Positions 8,162 to 17,856 of a stretch of 64,000 nucleotides of DNA are shown piece after piece. This stretch comes from Firmicutes bacterium HGW-Firmicutes-7 (GTDB lineage: Bacteria; Bacillota; Clostridia; Lachnospirales; Vallitaleaceae), in assembly GCA_002841375.1 (NCBI GenBank), contig PGZO01000005.1, positions 62,001 to 126,000 on the forward strand. The letters are read 5' to 3'. The notes beneath the pieces are model-generated. The model was not told where the DNA came from. It worked only from the letters and a program-made list of their open reading frames with translations, and ran no database searches. The position numbers and the translations under genes are program-made. Positions within the stretch are counted from its first letter, which is position 1, and every line of letters begins with the position of its first letter.

Positions 8162-10744
8162 ATGATGAGACAACCTAAAACGTTAAAAGCTTTACTTAAA
8201 AAGAACATATTGATTGTTATTGTAGTGCCGACAACAGTTTTTATAGTGTTATCTATTATTTTTTTGATGAATTTCGTGAAAATAAATGTAGATCATGAAC
8301 AGAAGATGGAATTAGATATTATTGAAGGTGAAATGCAAAAAATGTTCGATTCTAATATTTATGTTTTAAGCGAAGTAGATGCTATACTTGAAAGTGGTAT
8401 TATTGAGCAAGAAAAAATTAATCATTATTTGGAGAGCATTATTAATAGATTTGAATTATTTGATAGTATAAGGATCGTAGGCAAAGATGGGCGCATCATT
8501 CATGCGCCAATAAAAGAACAAGAAATTATCGGTTTTAATATAGCTTATGAAAATTATTTTCAATCTGCGCTTAATTCAAAAGAGAGTTATTGGTCGAAGG
8601 TATTTATGCCAACTGAAAGCTTGAAGCCGACGATAGCTATTTCTTTGGATATACAAAGTGATCAGATGATTATTGGGTACTGTTCTTTGAATGCTATTCA
8701 AAAAATTGTTGATGATATGCTTATTGAACCTTCACATAGTATTGCTGTTGTTGATGGATACGGAACCTATATAGCGCATAGCGATTTTAACAAGGTATCA
8801 GAGAGAGAAAATGTATTAAACTATAAAAAACTTAAAGTGAATGGAACCTATGTAATGAACTATAATAGTGAAAAGTTATTGGTTTCCTCACGAGATTTCA
8901 AACAGGCTGATTTTACAATTATAATATACAAACCATTTTTTGATTCGTATTTCGTAATATGGTACCTTTTATTACTCAGCTTAATATTTGTCTTATTTGT
9001 GTTCATTTTAAGTATATTTATAGCAAATAGGCAGAGTAAACCAATATTAGATACAATTTCTGAACTTATTGATCAAACAGGAGAAATTAGCCAAGGGAAT
9101 TATGATACAGCATTAGAACATACAGGTATCATTGAATTTAATGAACTGAAAAATAACTTTAATTCCATGGCAAGTATGGTTCAGGAAATGTTCAATAGAT
9201 TATCTGAGTCACAAATGGAGCTTGAGATATTAAATGAAGATTTATGCTTGCAAAACGAAGAAATCAAAAAAAGTGAAGAACAAATTTCTGTAATAATTAA
9301 TAGTACATATGATGGTATTTTAGTGTTAGATGCAAAGTTCAATATTCAATGGGTTAATAATGCAGTGTACGAACTGTTTAATATTAATAAGAAGCATCTT
9401 ACAAAGCAATCAAAATGCTATGATTTATTATACGGATTTCAATCAAAATGTTATCATTGTGATATGGAGGTAGTTAAGCTTAGTAGAGATAAACTAAGCA
9501 AAATTACAACACATCACAAAAAACTTATAGAAGAAACCTATATTCCTAATTATGATGATACGGGAATGTTTCTAGGGGTTATTAAAACCTTTAGAGATAT
9601 TACTGATAAAGTTGCTTTAGAGACTAAACTCAATAGAGCAATAAAAATGGAAACAGTTGGTAGGCTCACAGGTGGTATAGCCCATGACTTTAATAATATA
9701 CTGCAGGTTATTATAGGATATACTGATTTAGTTATGGTGCAAATGCAACATACAGGTGAAAGCGATAGTGTACAGGCTAAGCTGAAGACCATTTATGAAT
9801 CTGCTAATAAGGCAGAAAGATTAATTAAGAAGCTCATGACTTTCAGTAAAATAGATCAAATATCGCCTAAGAGTATCAATCTTAACGTTATTGTTAGAGA
9901 ATTAGGGACAATGTTATCAAGAATAATTGGTGATGACATCGTATTAAGTTTAAGGCTTGAAGATATGCTTCCAGAAATATTCGCTGATCCCACCCAGATT
10001 GAACAAATTATTATGAACTTATTCATTAATGCGAAGCATGCAATGCCAAACGGTGGAAGTATTGATGTACATACCTATTCAATTGAAAAAAATGGAATGT
10101 TATATGTTGCATTAGAAATTACAGATACTGGAACTGGGATATCAGAGGATATTAGAGAAAAAATATTTGATCCTTTTTTTACAACAAAAGACATAGGAAA
10201 AGGGACAGGACTTGGGTTAGCTATTGTGTTAGGCATTGTTGAGAAGCATCATGGTATTATTGAGGTTGATACGACAGAAGGTGCTGGAACGACATTTACT
10301 ATTTTTATTCCATCCACGCATATTCAAACGATGATTCAATCGAAAGCTGATTTTGTAATTGATGATTCAAAATTAAAGGGGCTTAATATTCTGTTAGCGG
10401 AAGATGATGACTCAGTGAGAACAATAGCAGCATCAATTTTAAGAAGTAAAGGTATTTATCTAATAGAAGCGGCGGATGGTAGGGATGCGATTAAAAAATA
10501 TATGGATATGGAGAAAAAGATTGATGTTTTAATTCTTGATGTTATAATGCCTGGAATTAATGGTGTTGAAGTTTTTGAGAGCATCAAGAGTATCAATCCT
10601 AACATAAAAGCTATATTTACTACTGGATATAGCAACGATTTTCTTGGAGAAGATTATAACTTATTTCTGCAAGGGAAGGTGCTTCAAAAACCCTATAAAA
10701 ATGAAGAACTTATCCTATCAATATTAGAGGTGCTTGAGGCATAA
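8162..10744 (+). CDS. Membrane-bound hybrid sensor histidine kinase / response regulator
   Basis: An 860-residue hybrid kinase. Order: transmembrane segment (about 15-40); an extracytoplasmic sensor of roughly 220 residues with PDC/dCache-like features ([28 protein letters not shown]); a second transmembrane segment (about 262-285); HAMP; a PAS domain (about 370-485); HisKA with the H-box GIAHDFNN (phospho-acceptor His508); HATPase with [23 protein letters not shown] and [11 protein letters not shown]; and a C-terminal receiver (about 739-860) with acidic pocket AEDDD and phospho-acceptor Asp793 in LILDVIMP. The HDFNN box plus C-terminal receiver is the architecture of hybrid kinases without a DNA-binding output, so signal must leave by a separate protein or by feedback. 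It starts 4 bp after the HD gene. Ligand unknown. Confidence 0.9.
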   Translation: MMRQPKTLKALLKKNILIVIVVPTTVFIVLSIIFLMNFVKINVDHEQKMELDIIEGEMQKMFDSNIYVLSEVDAILESGIIEQEKINHYLESIINRFELFDSIRIVGKDGRIIHAPIKEQEIIGFNIAYENYFQSALNSKESYWSKVFMPTESLKPTIAISLDIQSDQMIIGYCSLNAIQKIVDDMLIEPSHSIAVVDGYGTYIAHSDFNKVSERENVLNYKKLKVNGTYVMNYNSEKLLVSSRDFKQADFTIIIYKPFFDSYFVIWYLLLLSLIFVLFVFILSIFIANRQSKPILDTISELIDQTGEISQGNYDTALEHTGIIEFNELKNNFNSMASMVQEMFNRLSESQMELEILNEDLCLQNEEIKKSEEQISVIINSTYDGILVLDAKFNIQWVNNAVYELFNINKKHLTKQSKCYDLLYGFQSKCYHCDMEVVKLSRDKLSKITTHHKKLIEETYIPNYDDTGMFLGVIKTFRDITDKVALETKLNRAIKMETVGRLTGGIAHDFNNILQVIIGYTDLVMVQMQHTGESDSVQAKLKTIYESANKAERLIKKLMTFSKIDQISPKSINLNVIVRELGTMLSRIIGDDIVLSLRLEDMLPEIFADPTQIEQIIMNLFINAKHAMPNGGSIDVHTYSIEKNGMLYVALEITDTGTGISEDIREKIFDPFFTTKDIGKGTGLGLAIVLGIVEKHHGIIEVDTTEGAGTTFTIFIPSTHIQTMIQSKADFVIDDSKLKGLNILLAEDDDSVRTIAASILRSKGIYLIEAADGRDAIKKYMDMEKKIDVLILDVIMPGINGVEVFESIKSINPNIKAIFTTGYSNDFLGEDYNLFLQGKVLQKPYKNEELILSILEVLEA

Positions 10745-10791
10745 TAATAAAAGAAGTGAAAATTAAATTTGAGAAAGGAGTATAATTAAAT

Positions 10792-10995
10792 ATGTCAAAA
10801 GTAACATTTAATGAAGAAAAGTGTAAAGGTTGTGAGCTATGTGTAAGTGTCTGTCCAAAGAAAATTATAGCACTAGCAGATAGAATTAATTCAAGTGGAT
10901 ACCGTCCAGCTGAAGTTAAACAAATGGATTTATGCATAGGATGTGCATTTTGTGCAACAATTTGCCCTGATGTAGTTATAAAGGTTGAGAAATAG
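10792..10995 (+). CDS. 2-oxoacid:ferredoxin oxidoreductase delta subunit (2x 4Fe-4S ferredoxin)
   Basis: A 67-residue ferredoxin with two 4Fe-4S motifs, CKGCELCVSVCP and CIGCAFCATICP. This is the electron-carrying delta subunit of a VOR/KOR-type 2-oxoacid oxidoreductase. It hands electrons from the thiamine-diphosphate centre to external ferredoxin. AAAGGAG is placed well before the ATG. It is the first gene of a four-gene operon and its stop is directly followed by the leader of the B subunit. It starts 47 bp after the hybrid kinase, with no clear terminator between them. Confidence 0.9.
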   Translation: MSKVTFNEEKCKGCELCVSVCPKKIIALADRINSSGYRPAEVKQMDLCIGCAFCATICPDVVIKVEK

Positions 10996-11022
10996 ATGAT
11001 AAAAAATTTAGGAGGAACAAAA

Positions 11023-12090
11023 ATGGCAAAGGTCTTAATGAAAGGCAATGAAGCAATTGCTGAGGCGGCTATTCAAGCTGGATGTAAGTATTTTTTTGGA
11101 TATCCCATTACACCACAAAATGAAATTCCTGCTTATATGGCAAAAAAACTTCCTCAGATAGGAGGAACATTTTTACAAGCTGAATCTGAAGTGGCTGCAA
11201 TAAATATGGTCTATGGAGCAGCCGGCACTGGTGCAAGGGTTATGACGTCATCCTCAGGACCTGGAATTAGTTTGAAGCAAGAAGGAATATCCTATATTGC
11301 AGGAGCAGATTTACCTTGCGTAATAGTAAATATTGTGCGAAGTGGCCCGGGACTAGGAGGAATTCAACCAGCTCAATCTGATTACTTCCAAACAGTTAAA
11401 GGTGGAGGACATGGAGATTACTACATGGTAGTTTATGCGCCGGCGACTATTCAAGAGGCAGTAGATGTTACAATGGAGGCTTTTGATGTTGCAGATCAAT
11501 ATAGAACACCCGTAACAATTCTTGGTGATGGCATGTTAGGGCAAATGATGGAACCAGTTGAATTTAAACAACCTAAGAAAAGAACCCTTGAGGAAAAATC
11601 TTGGGCAACAACGGGCTACATTGGAGATCGACCAAGAAATATTATTAATTCTCTTTATATAGTACCTTCTATGTTGGAAGATACAATTCGTAAAAGATTT
11701 GAGAGATATGAAGTCATAAAGAAAGAAGAAACTAAAGTTGAAGTGTACAACTGTGAGGATGCACAAATTATTATAGCTGCATACGGAACAACATCTAGAA
11801 TTTGTAGAAGTGTTATTGAAGCCGCAGAGGAAATCGGAATTAAAGTAGGATTAATAAGACCAATTACTGTTTGGCCATTCCCTGATCAAGCTTTTGAGGA
11901 ATATGCAAATAAAGACGCTGTTAAGGCATTTTTGGCCGTTGAAATGAGTATGGGCCAAATGGTAGAGGATGTTAGACTTGCAGTAAATGGTCGTAAGCCA
12001 GTTCATTTTACAGGAAGAACAGGTGGAATGGTGCCTACTCCTAAAGAAATATTAGATAAAATAAAAATAATCTTGGAGGAGGTAAATTAA
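11023..12090 (+). CDS. vorB: 2-ketoisovalerate-type ferredoxin oxidoreductase subunit VorB
   Basis: A 355-residue alpha-type subunit. With the ATP-independent TPP enzyme partner it oxidatively decarboxylates a 2-oxoacid (branched-chain 2-oxoacids in characterised VOR) to acyl-CoA plus CO2 and reduced ferredoxin. Family-typical stretches are KVLMKGNEAIAEAAI, YFFGYPITPQNEIP, FLQAESEVAAINMVYGAA, TSSSGPGISLKQEGISY and GDGMLGQMMEPVEF. An in-frame ATG lies 27 bp upstream, but AGGAGGAACAAAA directly precedes the ATG at 11023, and homologues begin MAKVLMKGN, so that start is chosen. VOR, KOR and related enzymes share this subunit plan, so the exact 2-oxoacid is not proven. Confidence 0.9.
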   Translation: MAKVLMKGNEAIAEAAIQAGCKYFFGYPITPQNEIPAYMAKKLPQIGGTFLQAESEVAAINMVYGAAGTGARVMTSSSGPGISLKQEGISYIAGADLPCVIVNIVRSGPGLGGIQPAQSDYFQTVKGGGHGDYYMVVYAPATIQEAVDVTMEAFDVADQYRTPVTILGDGMLGQMMEPVEFKQPKKRTLEEKSWATTGYIGDRPRNIINSLYIVPSMLEDTIRKRFERYEVIKKEETKVEVYNCEDAQIIIAAYGTTSRICRSVIEAAEEIGIKVGLIRPITVWPFPDQAFEEYANKDAVKAFLAVEMSMGQMVEDVRLAVNGRKPVHFTGRTGGMVPTPKEILDKIKIILEEVN

Positions 12091-12828
12091 ATGGCTGTGG
12101 TTTTTGATAAAACAAAAGGTTTAACAGATAAAGCATTTCATTATTGTCCAGGATGTACCCATGGTATTGCCCATAGACTTGTGGCAGAGGCCATGGAAGA
12201 ATTAGGTGTTTTAGAAAAAGCTATTGGCGTAGCACCAGTAGGCTGTGCAGTTTTTGCATATGAATACTTTAATTGTGATATGCAAGAAGCCTCTCATGGA
12301 AGGGCACCAGCAGTAGCTACTGGAATTAAAAGAGTGCTTCCAGATAACATTGTGTTTACTTATCAAGGTGATGGTGATTTAGCTTCAATTGGAACTGCTG
12401 AAATTATTCATGCAGCAGCCAGAGGTGAAAACATTACAGTCATTTTCATAAATAATACAACATATGGTATGACAGGGGGACAAATGGCACCTACAACTTT
12501 AGTAGGTCAAGTTACGACAACCTCACCGAATGGTAGAGATCCAATGCTTGCAGGTTATCCAATAAAAATGTCGGAAATGCTTGCAACTATTGAAGGTGCA
12601 GCATATATTGAAAGAGTTTCATTACATGATATTAAACATATTAAACATGCAAAGAAATCAATTAAAAAAGCCTTTGAAAACCAAATAAACAAAAAAGGGT
12701 TTTCATTAATTGAAGTCCTTTCAACATGTCCTACGAACTGGGGTGTATCTCCTAAAGATGCCATGTTATGGCTAGAGAAAAATATGATTCCTAATTTTCC
12801 ATTAGGGGTTAAAAAGGAGGTTGAGTAA
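12091..12828 (+). CDS. vorA: 2-oxoacid:ferredoxin oxidoreductase beta subunit (TPP-binding, VorA)
   Basis: A 245-residue thiamine-diphosphate-binding subunit. It shows YCPGCTHGIAHRL at the N-terminus, the GDGDLASIG Mg/TPP motif with the downstream NNTTYGMTGGQ, and TTTSPNGRDP. It forms the catalytic centre with VorB. The ATG abuts the VorB stop (TAAATG), with GGAGG inside the end of vorB, so translation is coupled. The length is the usual one for the separate beta subunit of four-subunit enzymes. Confidence 0.9.
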   Translation: MAVVFDKTKGLTDKAFHYCPGCTHGIAHRLVAEAMEELGVLEKAIGVAPVGCAVFAYEYFNCDMQEASHGRAPAVATGIKRVLPDNIVFTYQGDGDLASIGTAEIIHAAARGENITVIFINNTTYGMTGGQMAPTTLVGQVTTTSPNGRDPMLAGYPIKMSEMLATIEGAAYIERVSLHDIKHIKHAKKSIKKAFENQINKKGFSLIEVLSTCPTNWGVSPKDAMLWLEKNMIPNFPLGVKKEVE

Positions 12829-13365
12829 ATGACTGAACAAGTAATTATTGCAGGCTTCGGTGGGCAAGGGATTATGTCAATTGGTCAAATGCTAACTTAT
12901 GCAGGTATGATTGAAGATAAAAACGTATCATGGTTACCTTCATATGGACCAGAGATGCGTGGAGGTACAGCAAATTGTAATGTTACCGTATCTGATGACA
13001 TGGTAGGGTCACCTATTGTTACAGAGGCATCAGCAGTGTTGGTGCTCAACAAACCATCCTTAGATAAGTTTGAAAGTTTTGTTAGAGAAAAGGGACTACT
13101 TATTGTTAATAGTTCATTGATCGACAAAAAGACTACTAGAAATGATATTAGGACGTATTATATTCCTGCAAATGAGATTGCAGCAGAGCTTGGAAATGAT
13201 AAGATTGCGAACATGGTAATGCTTGGTGCATATATTGAGCTCACGAAGGTTGTAGCTGTAGATAGTGTTCTAGAAGCATTAAAAAAGGTGTTAGGAGAAT
13301 CAAAGGCGGGACTAATTCCAATAAACCGTCAAGCACTCGAGCGTGGAGCTGCTTGTGTAAATTAG
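12829..13365 (+). CDS. vorC: 2-oxoacid:ferredoxin oxidoreductase gamma subunit (VorC)
   Basis: A 178-residue gamma subunit of the VOR/KOR type. It has the N-terminal glycine-rich FGGQGIMSIGQML, then WLPSYGPEMRGGTANCNV and a hydrophobic core with IANMVMLGAYIELT. It completes the DBAC set of a complete four-subunit enzyme. The ATG abuts the previous stop, with AAGGAGG overlapping the end of vorA. A clear hairpin terminator follows, which marks the end of the operon. Confidence 0.9.
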   Translation: MTEQVIIAGFGGQGIMSIGQMLTYAGMIEDKNVSWLPSYGPEMRGGTANCNVTVSDDMVGSPIVTEASAVLVLNKPSLDKFESFVREKGLLIVNSSLIDKKTTRNDIRTYYIPANEIAAELGNDKIANMVMLGAYIELTKVVAVDSVLEALKKVLGESKAGLIPINRQALERGAACVN

Positions 13366-13374
13366 GCGTGTATT

Positions 13375-13412
13375 AAGCCAAGGAAAAGAGTCTTCTATTC
13401 CTTGGCTTTTGT
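13375..13412 (+). terminator. Rho-independent terminator after the vor operon
   Basis: An 11-bp perfect stem, AAGCCAAGGAA (13375-13385) with TTCCTTGGCTT (13398-13408), has a 12-nt loop and is followed by T-rich TTTTGTT. Confidence 0.85.
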
Positions 13413-13440
13413 TGGTCAAAGGAGAAAACTTATATATATT
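13412..13440 (+). promoter_or_regulatory. Possible promoter of the XRE-cupin gene
   Basis: TTGGTC (13412-13417) and TATATT (13435-13440) have a 17-bp spacer, just after the vor terminator and 38 bp before the start codon. Both boxes deviate from consensus. Confidence 0.45.
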
Positions 13441-13477
13441 AGCCGTTTATCTGAAATAATAAGTGAGAGGAGAAAGC

Positions 13478-14044
13478 ATGATGTCAAATCTTTTGCAAAT
13501 CAAAGAAATTTCAATAAGAATGAAGGATATAAGAGAGATTTACGAATTATCTGAAGAAACCTTAGCAAAGCGATTAAATGTAGATGTGGAAATCTACAAA
13601 GCGTATGAAAATGCTTCATGTGATATTCCAGTTGGATTTTTATATGACTTTGCTAATCACTTTAAGGTTGAATTGATGACGTTATTTACAGGAGATCAAC
13701 CAAGACTACAGCAATACGAAGTCGTAAGAAAAGGACAAGGCTTAAAGATTGACCGTAGAAAACAATATGATTACAGTAATTTAGCCTATAACTTTATTGG
13801 CAAGAAATTGGAGCCATTTTTAGTTAAAGTGCCAATGTCAAATGAAGAGACACCAATTACTTGTAATCATCATGAAGGCCATGAGTTTAATTATTTATTA
13901 GCGGGTAGGTTAAAGGTGATTATTGGTAAGCATGAGGTTATACTTGAAGTTGGAGATGCAATTTATTTTGATTCGAATTGTCCTCATGGTATGCAAGCAT
14001 TAGGAGGAATGGAAGCACAGTTCTTAGCTATTATTGCAGGATAA
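13478..14044 (+). CDS. XRE-family regulator with C-terminal cupin domain
   Basis: A 188-residue regulator. An N-terminal helix-turn-helix of the XRE type (about residues 10-65; MKDIREIYELSEETLAKRLN, YKAYENASCDIPVGFLYDFA) is joined to a cupin barrel (about 115-185) with the metal-binding pattern HHEGHEFNYLLAGR and later SNCPHGMQA. Cupin regulators of this type bind a small metabolite and control neighbouring genes. Start: an upstream GTG at 13463 is possible, but AGAGGAGA at 13465-13472 fits the ATG at 13478. The acyl-CoA ligase gene follows after 22 bp, which makes it the probable target or partner. The ligand is unknown. Confidence 0.85.
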   Translation: MMSNLLQIKEISIRMKDIREIYELSEETLAKRLNVDVEIYKAYENASCDIPVGFLYDFANHFKVELMTLFTGDQPRLQQYEVVRKGQGLKIDRRKQYDYSNLAYNFIGKKLEPFLVKVPMSNEETPITCNHHEGHEFNYLLAGRLKVIIGKHEVILEVGDAIYFDSNCPHGMQALGGMEAQFLAIIAG

Positions 14045-14066
14045 ACGATAAAAGGAGGCGTAAAAG

Positions 14067-15725
14067 GTGTTTTACAAGGAATACATTGTACAAGATAAAA
14101 AATTTGCTGATTATGAAGATTATTATAAGAACTTCCAAGTTGTTGTACCAGAGAACTTCAACTTTGCTTATGATGTTGTTGACCGCATTGCATCTATTGA
14201 ACCTGATCGGATTGCATTGGTGTGGGCAGATTGTGAAGGAAATAATCGTACTTTTTCTTTTAAAGAATTAAGTGTTCTAAGTAGTCAAACTGCGCATTAC
14301 TTTAAATCCTTAGGAATCGTAAAGGGCGATGCAGTCATGCTTGTTTTAAAAAATCATTATGAATTTTGGTTTTGTATTTTAGCACTTCATAAGCTTGGTG
14401 CGATTGCGGTGCCAGCAACACATATGCTAATGAAAAAAGATTTTATATATAGAAATAATAGTGCAAGTATTAAAATGATTGTGGCTGTTAATTCAACAGA
14501 ATTAATGGAAAGCGTTGACGCTTCCCAAGAGGCATCGCCGACTTTACAAAAAAAGGTAGTTGTACATGGAGAAAAGTTTGGTTGGGAGGAGTTATATTCT
14601 CAAATTGAAGGACTGCCAGAAAGCTTTGAAAGGCCTATTGATCATCAAGATGTGAATAAGGATGATTTAATGTTGTTGTATTTTACATCAGGAACTACGG
14701 GTAACCCTAAAATGGTTCAGCACAACTATGGATATCCATTAGGTCATATAAATACAGCATTATACTGGCAACAAGTAACGGATAAAGGCTTACATTATAC
14801 AGTAGCAGATACGGGATGGGCAAAAGCAGTATGGGGTAAGATATACGGACAATGGTTATGTGGCAGTGCAGTATTTGTATTGGAGTACGATAAATTTGTT
14901 GCAAGTGAGTTGCTTGAGGCAATAGAAAAATATGGTATTACTACATTTTGTGCACCTCCAACAATATATCGATTTGTAATAAAAGAAGATTTGACAAAAT
15001 ACAATTTGACCTCATTGCAGTATTGCAGTGTTGCGGGAGAGCCACTTAATCCAGAAGTGTTTAATCAATTTCTAAAGGGAACAGGGATTAGGTTACAAGA
15101 AGGTTACGGACAAACTGAACTTACAGTTACACTTGGGACATTTCCTTGGATGAAAGCAAAGCCAGGCTCTATGGGAAGACCTGCTGCAGGATATGATTTA
15201 GACTTGGTTGATGAAGATGGAAATTCTGTAAAGATTGGTGAAGAAGGTCAAATTGTTGTAAGGTTAGACCGTACTAAACCAACAGGTATGTTTGGAGGCT
15301 ACTATAGGGATCAAGAAGCAACGAATCGTGTATGGCATGATAATATATATTATACGGGGGATATGGCGTGGGCTGATGAAGATGGATATTATTGGTTTGT
15401 AGGTAGAGCTGATGATGTAATTAAATCTTCAGGGTATAGAATAGGGCCATTTGAAGTGGAGAGTGCTTTACTAGAGCATCCTGCAGTATTAGAATGTGCT
15501 GTTACAGGAGTACCTGATGAAGTAAGAGGTCAAGTCATTAAAGCAACCATTACTTTATCTAAAGGATATGCTGCTAGTGATGCCCTTGCAAAGGAAATAC
15601 AAGAGCATGTCAAAAAAGTGACTGCGCCTTACAAATATCCTAGAATTATTGAATTTGTTGAGGCCTTACCAAAAACAATTAGTGGGAAGATTAGAAGAAT
15701 ACAAATAAGAGAAGAATCAAAATAA
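14067..15725 (+). CDS. AMP-forming acyl-CoA synthetase (acyl-CoA ligase)
   Basis: A 552-residue member of the ANL adenylating superfamily, making acyl-CoA from a carboxylic acid, ATP and CoA. It shows the P-loop YFTSGTTGNPKMV (about residues 205-217), the A5 motif QEGYGQTE, YYTGDMAWADEDGYYWFVGR (A7/A8 with the catalytic Asp) and the C-terminal PKTISGKIRR carrying the adenylation Lys. The GTG start has AAAGGAGGCG. The sequence is closer to medium-chain/acetyl-like ligases than to long-chain FadD, but the acid is not predictable. Next to the vor operon and an XRE-cupin gene it may use or recycle acids from 2-oxoacid oxidation; this is inference. Confidence 0.85.
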   Translation: MFYKEYIVQDKKFADYEDYYKNFQVVVPENFNFAYDVVDRIASIEPDRIALVWADCEGNNRTFSFKELSVLSSQTAHYFKSLGIVKGDAVMLVLKNHYEFWFCILALHKLGAIAVPATHMLMKKDFIYRNNSASIKMIVAVNSTELMESVDASQEASPTLQKKVVVHGEKFGWEELYSQIEGLPESFERPIDHQDVNKDDLMLLYFTSGTTGNPKMVQHNYGYPLGHINTALYWQQVTDKGLHYTVADTGWAKAVWGKIYGQWLCGSAVFVLEYDKFVASELLEAIEKYGITTFCAPPTIYRFVIKEDLTKYNLTSLQYCSVAGEPLNPEVFNQFLKGTGIRLQEGYGQTELTVTLGTFPWMKAKPGSMGRPAAGYDLDLVDEDGNSVKIGEEGQIVVRLDRTKPTGMFGGYYRDQEATNRVWHDNIYYTGDMAWADEDGYYWFVGRADDVIKSSGYRIGPFEVESALLEHPAVLECAVTGVPDEVRGQVIKATITLSKGYAASDALAKEIQEHVKKVTAPYKYPRIIEFVEALPKTISGKIRRIQIREESK

Positions 15726-15740
15726 GTTTTATTGTTAGGT

Positions 15741-15767
15741 GTACCTCTACCTTTAAAGTGGAGGTAC
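15741..15767. terminator. Hairpin between convergent acyl-CoA ligase and ABC-F genes
   Basis: A 10-bp stem, GTACCTCTAC (15741-15750) with GTGGAGGTAC (15758-15767), has one G-U pair and a 7-nt loop. It is located between two convergent stops. The T tract is weak on both strands, so terminator function is only probable. Confidence 0.5.
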
Positions 15768-17681
15768 TCATTCTTCAATGAGCGTATCCCAAAGTTCGTA
15801 TAAATTAGAAAGTTTATCTTCTAAGTCATTTTTTTGAAGAGAAAGCTCCTGCACTTTAACGTGATCTGTATATATTTCATCTTGACACAACAATTCATCT
15901 ATTTCCTTGATGTTATCTTCAATAGCATGTATTTCAATCTCAGTCTTATCAATAAGCTTTTCTTTTTTTCTCTTTTGGGTTTCCTCATCTTTTTTTTGTA
16001 ACCAAAGTGCTTTGTTGGTTTTAATGATTGGCGTATTAGTGATATCTTGTTTTTCAGCAGATATAAATTCCTCAGAGCGTTTTTGAGTATAATAATCATA
16101 ATTACCTGCATAGTTCTTAACACCATCAAAGCTTAAGTCTAATATACGTGTAGCGACTTGATTAATAAAATATCGATCATGAGATATAAAAAATAGAGTT
16201 CCAGTATAATTTTTTAAAGTTGACTCAAGGACATCTCTAGACACGACGTCTAAATGATTTGTTGGTTCATCTAAAAGCAAAAAATTAGAATGAGAAAGCA
16301 TAAGTTTAGCAAGGGTCAATCGGCCTTTTTCACCACCGCTTAAGGAAGTTGTTTGTTTGAAGACATCATCCTTAGTAAATAAAAAAGCAGCAAGTACATT
16401 TCTGATGTCACCAACATTCATATTTGGATAAGTATCTGATATTTCATCTATTAAATTATTTTGAGGATTTAACAAGCTATGCTCTTGATCATAGTATCCA
16501 ACATGTACGTTAGTACCTAATTTAACTTGTCCATTAGTAGGGGTAAGATGATCTGTAAGTATTTTGAAAATCGTTGTTTTTCCTGAACCATTTTGGCCAA
16601 TTAGCGCTACTTTTTCTCCTTTATATAGATCAAAGCTTACATTTTTAAATAGTTCATTTGAGGAAAACGCCATAGCCAAGTTTTTAACTGAAAGCACGTC
16701 ATTGCCACTTTCAAGTTTATGCTTTAATGTAAAGTGCATCGTATCATTTAGAGATTTGGGTTTCTCTAATCTTTCTACTTTATCTAAAGCTTTTTCACGA
16801 CTTCTAGCTCGTTTAATGCTTTTTTCTCTATTATAGGAGCGCAGTTGTTTAATTACTTCTTCTTGTTTTTTGATTTCTTTCTGTTGGTTTTCAAAATGTT
16901 TTTCGTCTATACTTTCATTGATTGCTTTATGTTTAAAATAGAAGGTGTAGTTGCCCATGTAGGTTTTGCATTTTCCAGCTTCAAGCTCAATAACTTTTGA
17001 TACGATTTTGTCGAGAAAATAGCGATCATGAGAAATAATAAGTAAAGTACCATTATAGTTCATTAAGTAATTTTCAAGCCATTCAGTTGCACTTATATCA
17101 AGGTGATTTGTAGGTTCATCGAGAAGCAATAAATCAGGTTGAGTAACCAAGATTTTTGCTAACGCAAGACGTGTTTTTTGACCTCCAGATAAAACGGTGG
17201 CCTTTTTGTCAAATTCATGCTCTAAAAACCCCAATCCCTTTAGGACACCTCTGACTTGACTTTTATAACTATAACCTTCTAACATTTCAAACTCATGTCG
17301 AAGATTCATATATTTATCAGATAATTGGGCAAAGGCTTCTTCATCTGTTGCATGTTCTGCCATTTCTTTTTCAGTATTTAAAAGTTGATCTTCCATTTCT
17401 AATATATATGCCTTGGCACTTAATATTTCTTCATAAATGGATTTTTGAGAGGTTAAAGTAGAATTTTGAGAAAGATAACCTACAGTTGTTTGATTAGAGA
17501 TTACAATGTTTCCTGAATCAGGTAATAATTCTTTTGTAATTATTTTAAATAAGGTAGACTTTCCAGCACCGTTTATGCCAACGATTGCTACCTTTTCTTT
17601 TTCATTAATTTGGAAGCTAATATCCTTAAATAGAACATCAGTTATAAAAGCTTTTGTTAAGTTATTACTTGAAAGAATCAT
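15768..17681 (-). CDS. ABC-F family ATPase (ribosome-associated type)
   Basis: A 637-residue protein with two ABC ATPase domains and no membrane segments. Domain 1 has Walker A GINGAGKST, signature LSGGQKTRLALAK and Walker B LLLLDEPTNHLD. Domain 2 has GQNGSGKTT, LSGGEKGRLTLAK and LLLDEPTNHLD. Between them lies a charged linker (about 235-320), and a coiled-coil extension follows domain 2 (about 550-637), as in YdiF-like proteins. ABC-F proteins act on the ribosome in translation quality control or antibiotic protection; which of these applies cannot be told from sequence. AAGGGAGAA precedes the ATG. It is transcribed alone and divergently from rex. Confidence 0.9.
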   Translation of the reverse strand: MILSSNNLTKAFITDVLFKDISFQINEKEKVAIVGINGAGKSTLFKIITKELLPDSGNIVISNQTTVGYLSQNSTLTSQKSIYEEILSAKAYILEMEDQLLNTEKEMAEHATDEEAFAQLSDKYMNLRHEFEMLEGYSYKSQVRGVLKGLGFLEHEFDKKATVLSGGQKTRLALAKILVTQPDLLLLDEPTNHLDISATEWLENYLMNYNGTLLIISHDRYFLDKIVSKVIELEAGKCKTYMGNYTFYFKHKAINESIDEKHFENQQKEIKKQEEVIKQLRSYNREKSIKRARSREKALDKVERLEKPKSLNDTMHFTLKHKLESGNDVLSVKNLAMAFSSNELFKNVSFDLYKGEKVALIGQNGSGKTTIFKILTDHLTPTNGQVKLGTNVHVGYYDQEHSLLNPQNNLIDEISDTYPNMNVGDIRNVLAAFLFTKDDVFKQTTSLSGGEKGRLTLAKLMLSHSNFLLLDEPTNHLDVVSRDVLESTLKNYTGTLFFISHDRYFINQVATRILDLSFDGVKNYAGNYDYYTQKRSEEFISAEKQDITNTPIIKTNKALWLQKKDEETQKRKKEKLIDKTEIEIHAIEDNIKEIDELLCQDEIYTDHVKVQELSLQKNDLEDKLSNLYELWDTLIEE

Positions 17682-17787
17682 GTTAATTCTCCCTTCTTTT
17701 TGATTTCTACTATCATAACATTATTACTTGTATTTGAAAAGTACTTCGTAGAATAGAAAAAATATTGTAATAATTTAGGTTTTTTGA

Positions 17788-17816
17788 TTGACATATATTT
17801 AACAAATAGATATAAT
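17788..17816 (+). promoter_or_regulatory. rex promoter with overlapping Rex operator
   Basis: A near-perfect sigma-A promoter: TTGACA (17788-17793), a 17-bp spacer and TATAAT (17811-17816). The 18 bp at 17788-17805 match the Rex operator form TTGTTAA-N4-TTAACAA, with a perfect right half TTAACAA (17799-17805) and a left half TTGACAT that matches at four of seven positions. The operator overlaps the -35 box and spacer, which would suit NADH-sensitive autorepression. Confidence 0.7.
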
Positions 17817-17856
17817 ATATAGTATTGGAAAATACATATTGAACTGAGGTGTTTAA

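Noticed and set aside
13978-14271. Overlapping open frame at the XRE-cupin / acyl-CoA ligase junction
   Set aside because: It lies across the end of one real gene and the start of the next in another frame, with no family features.
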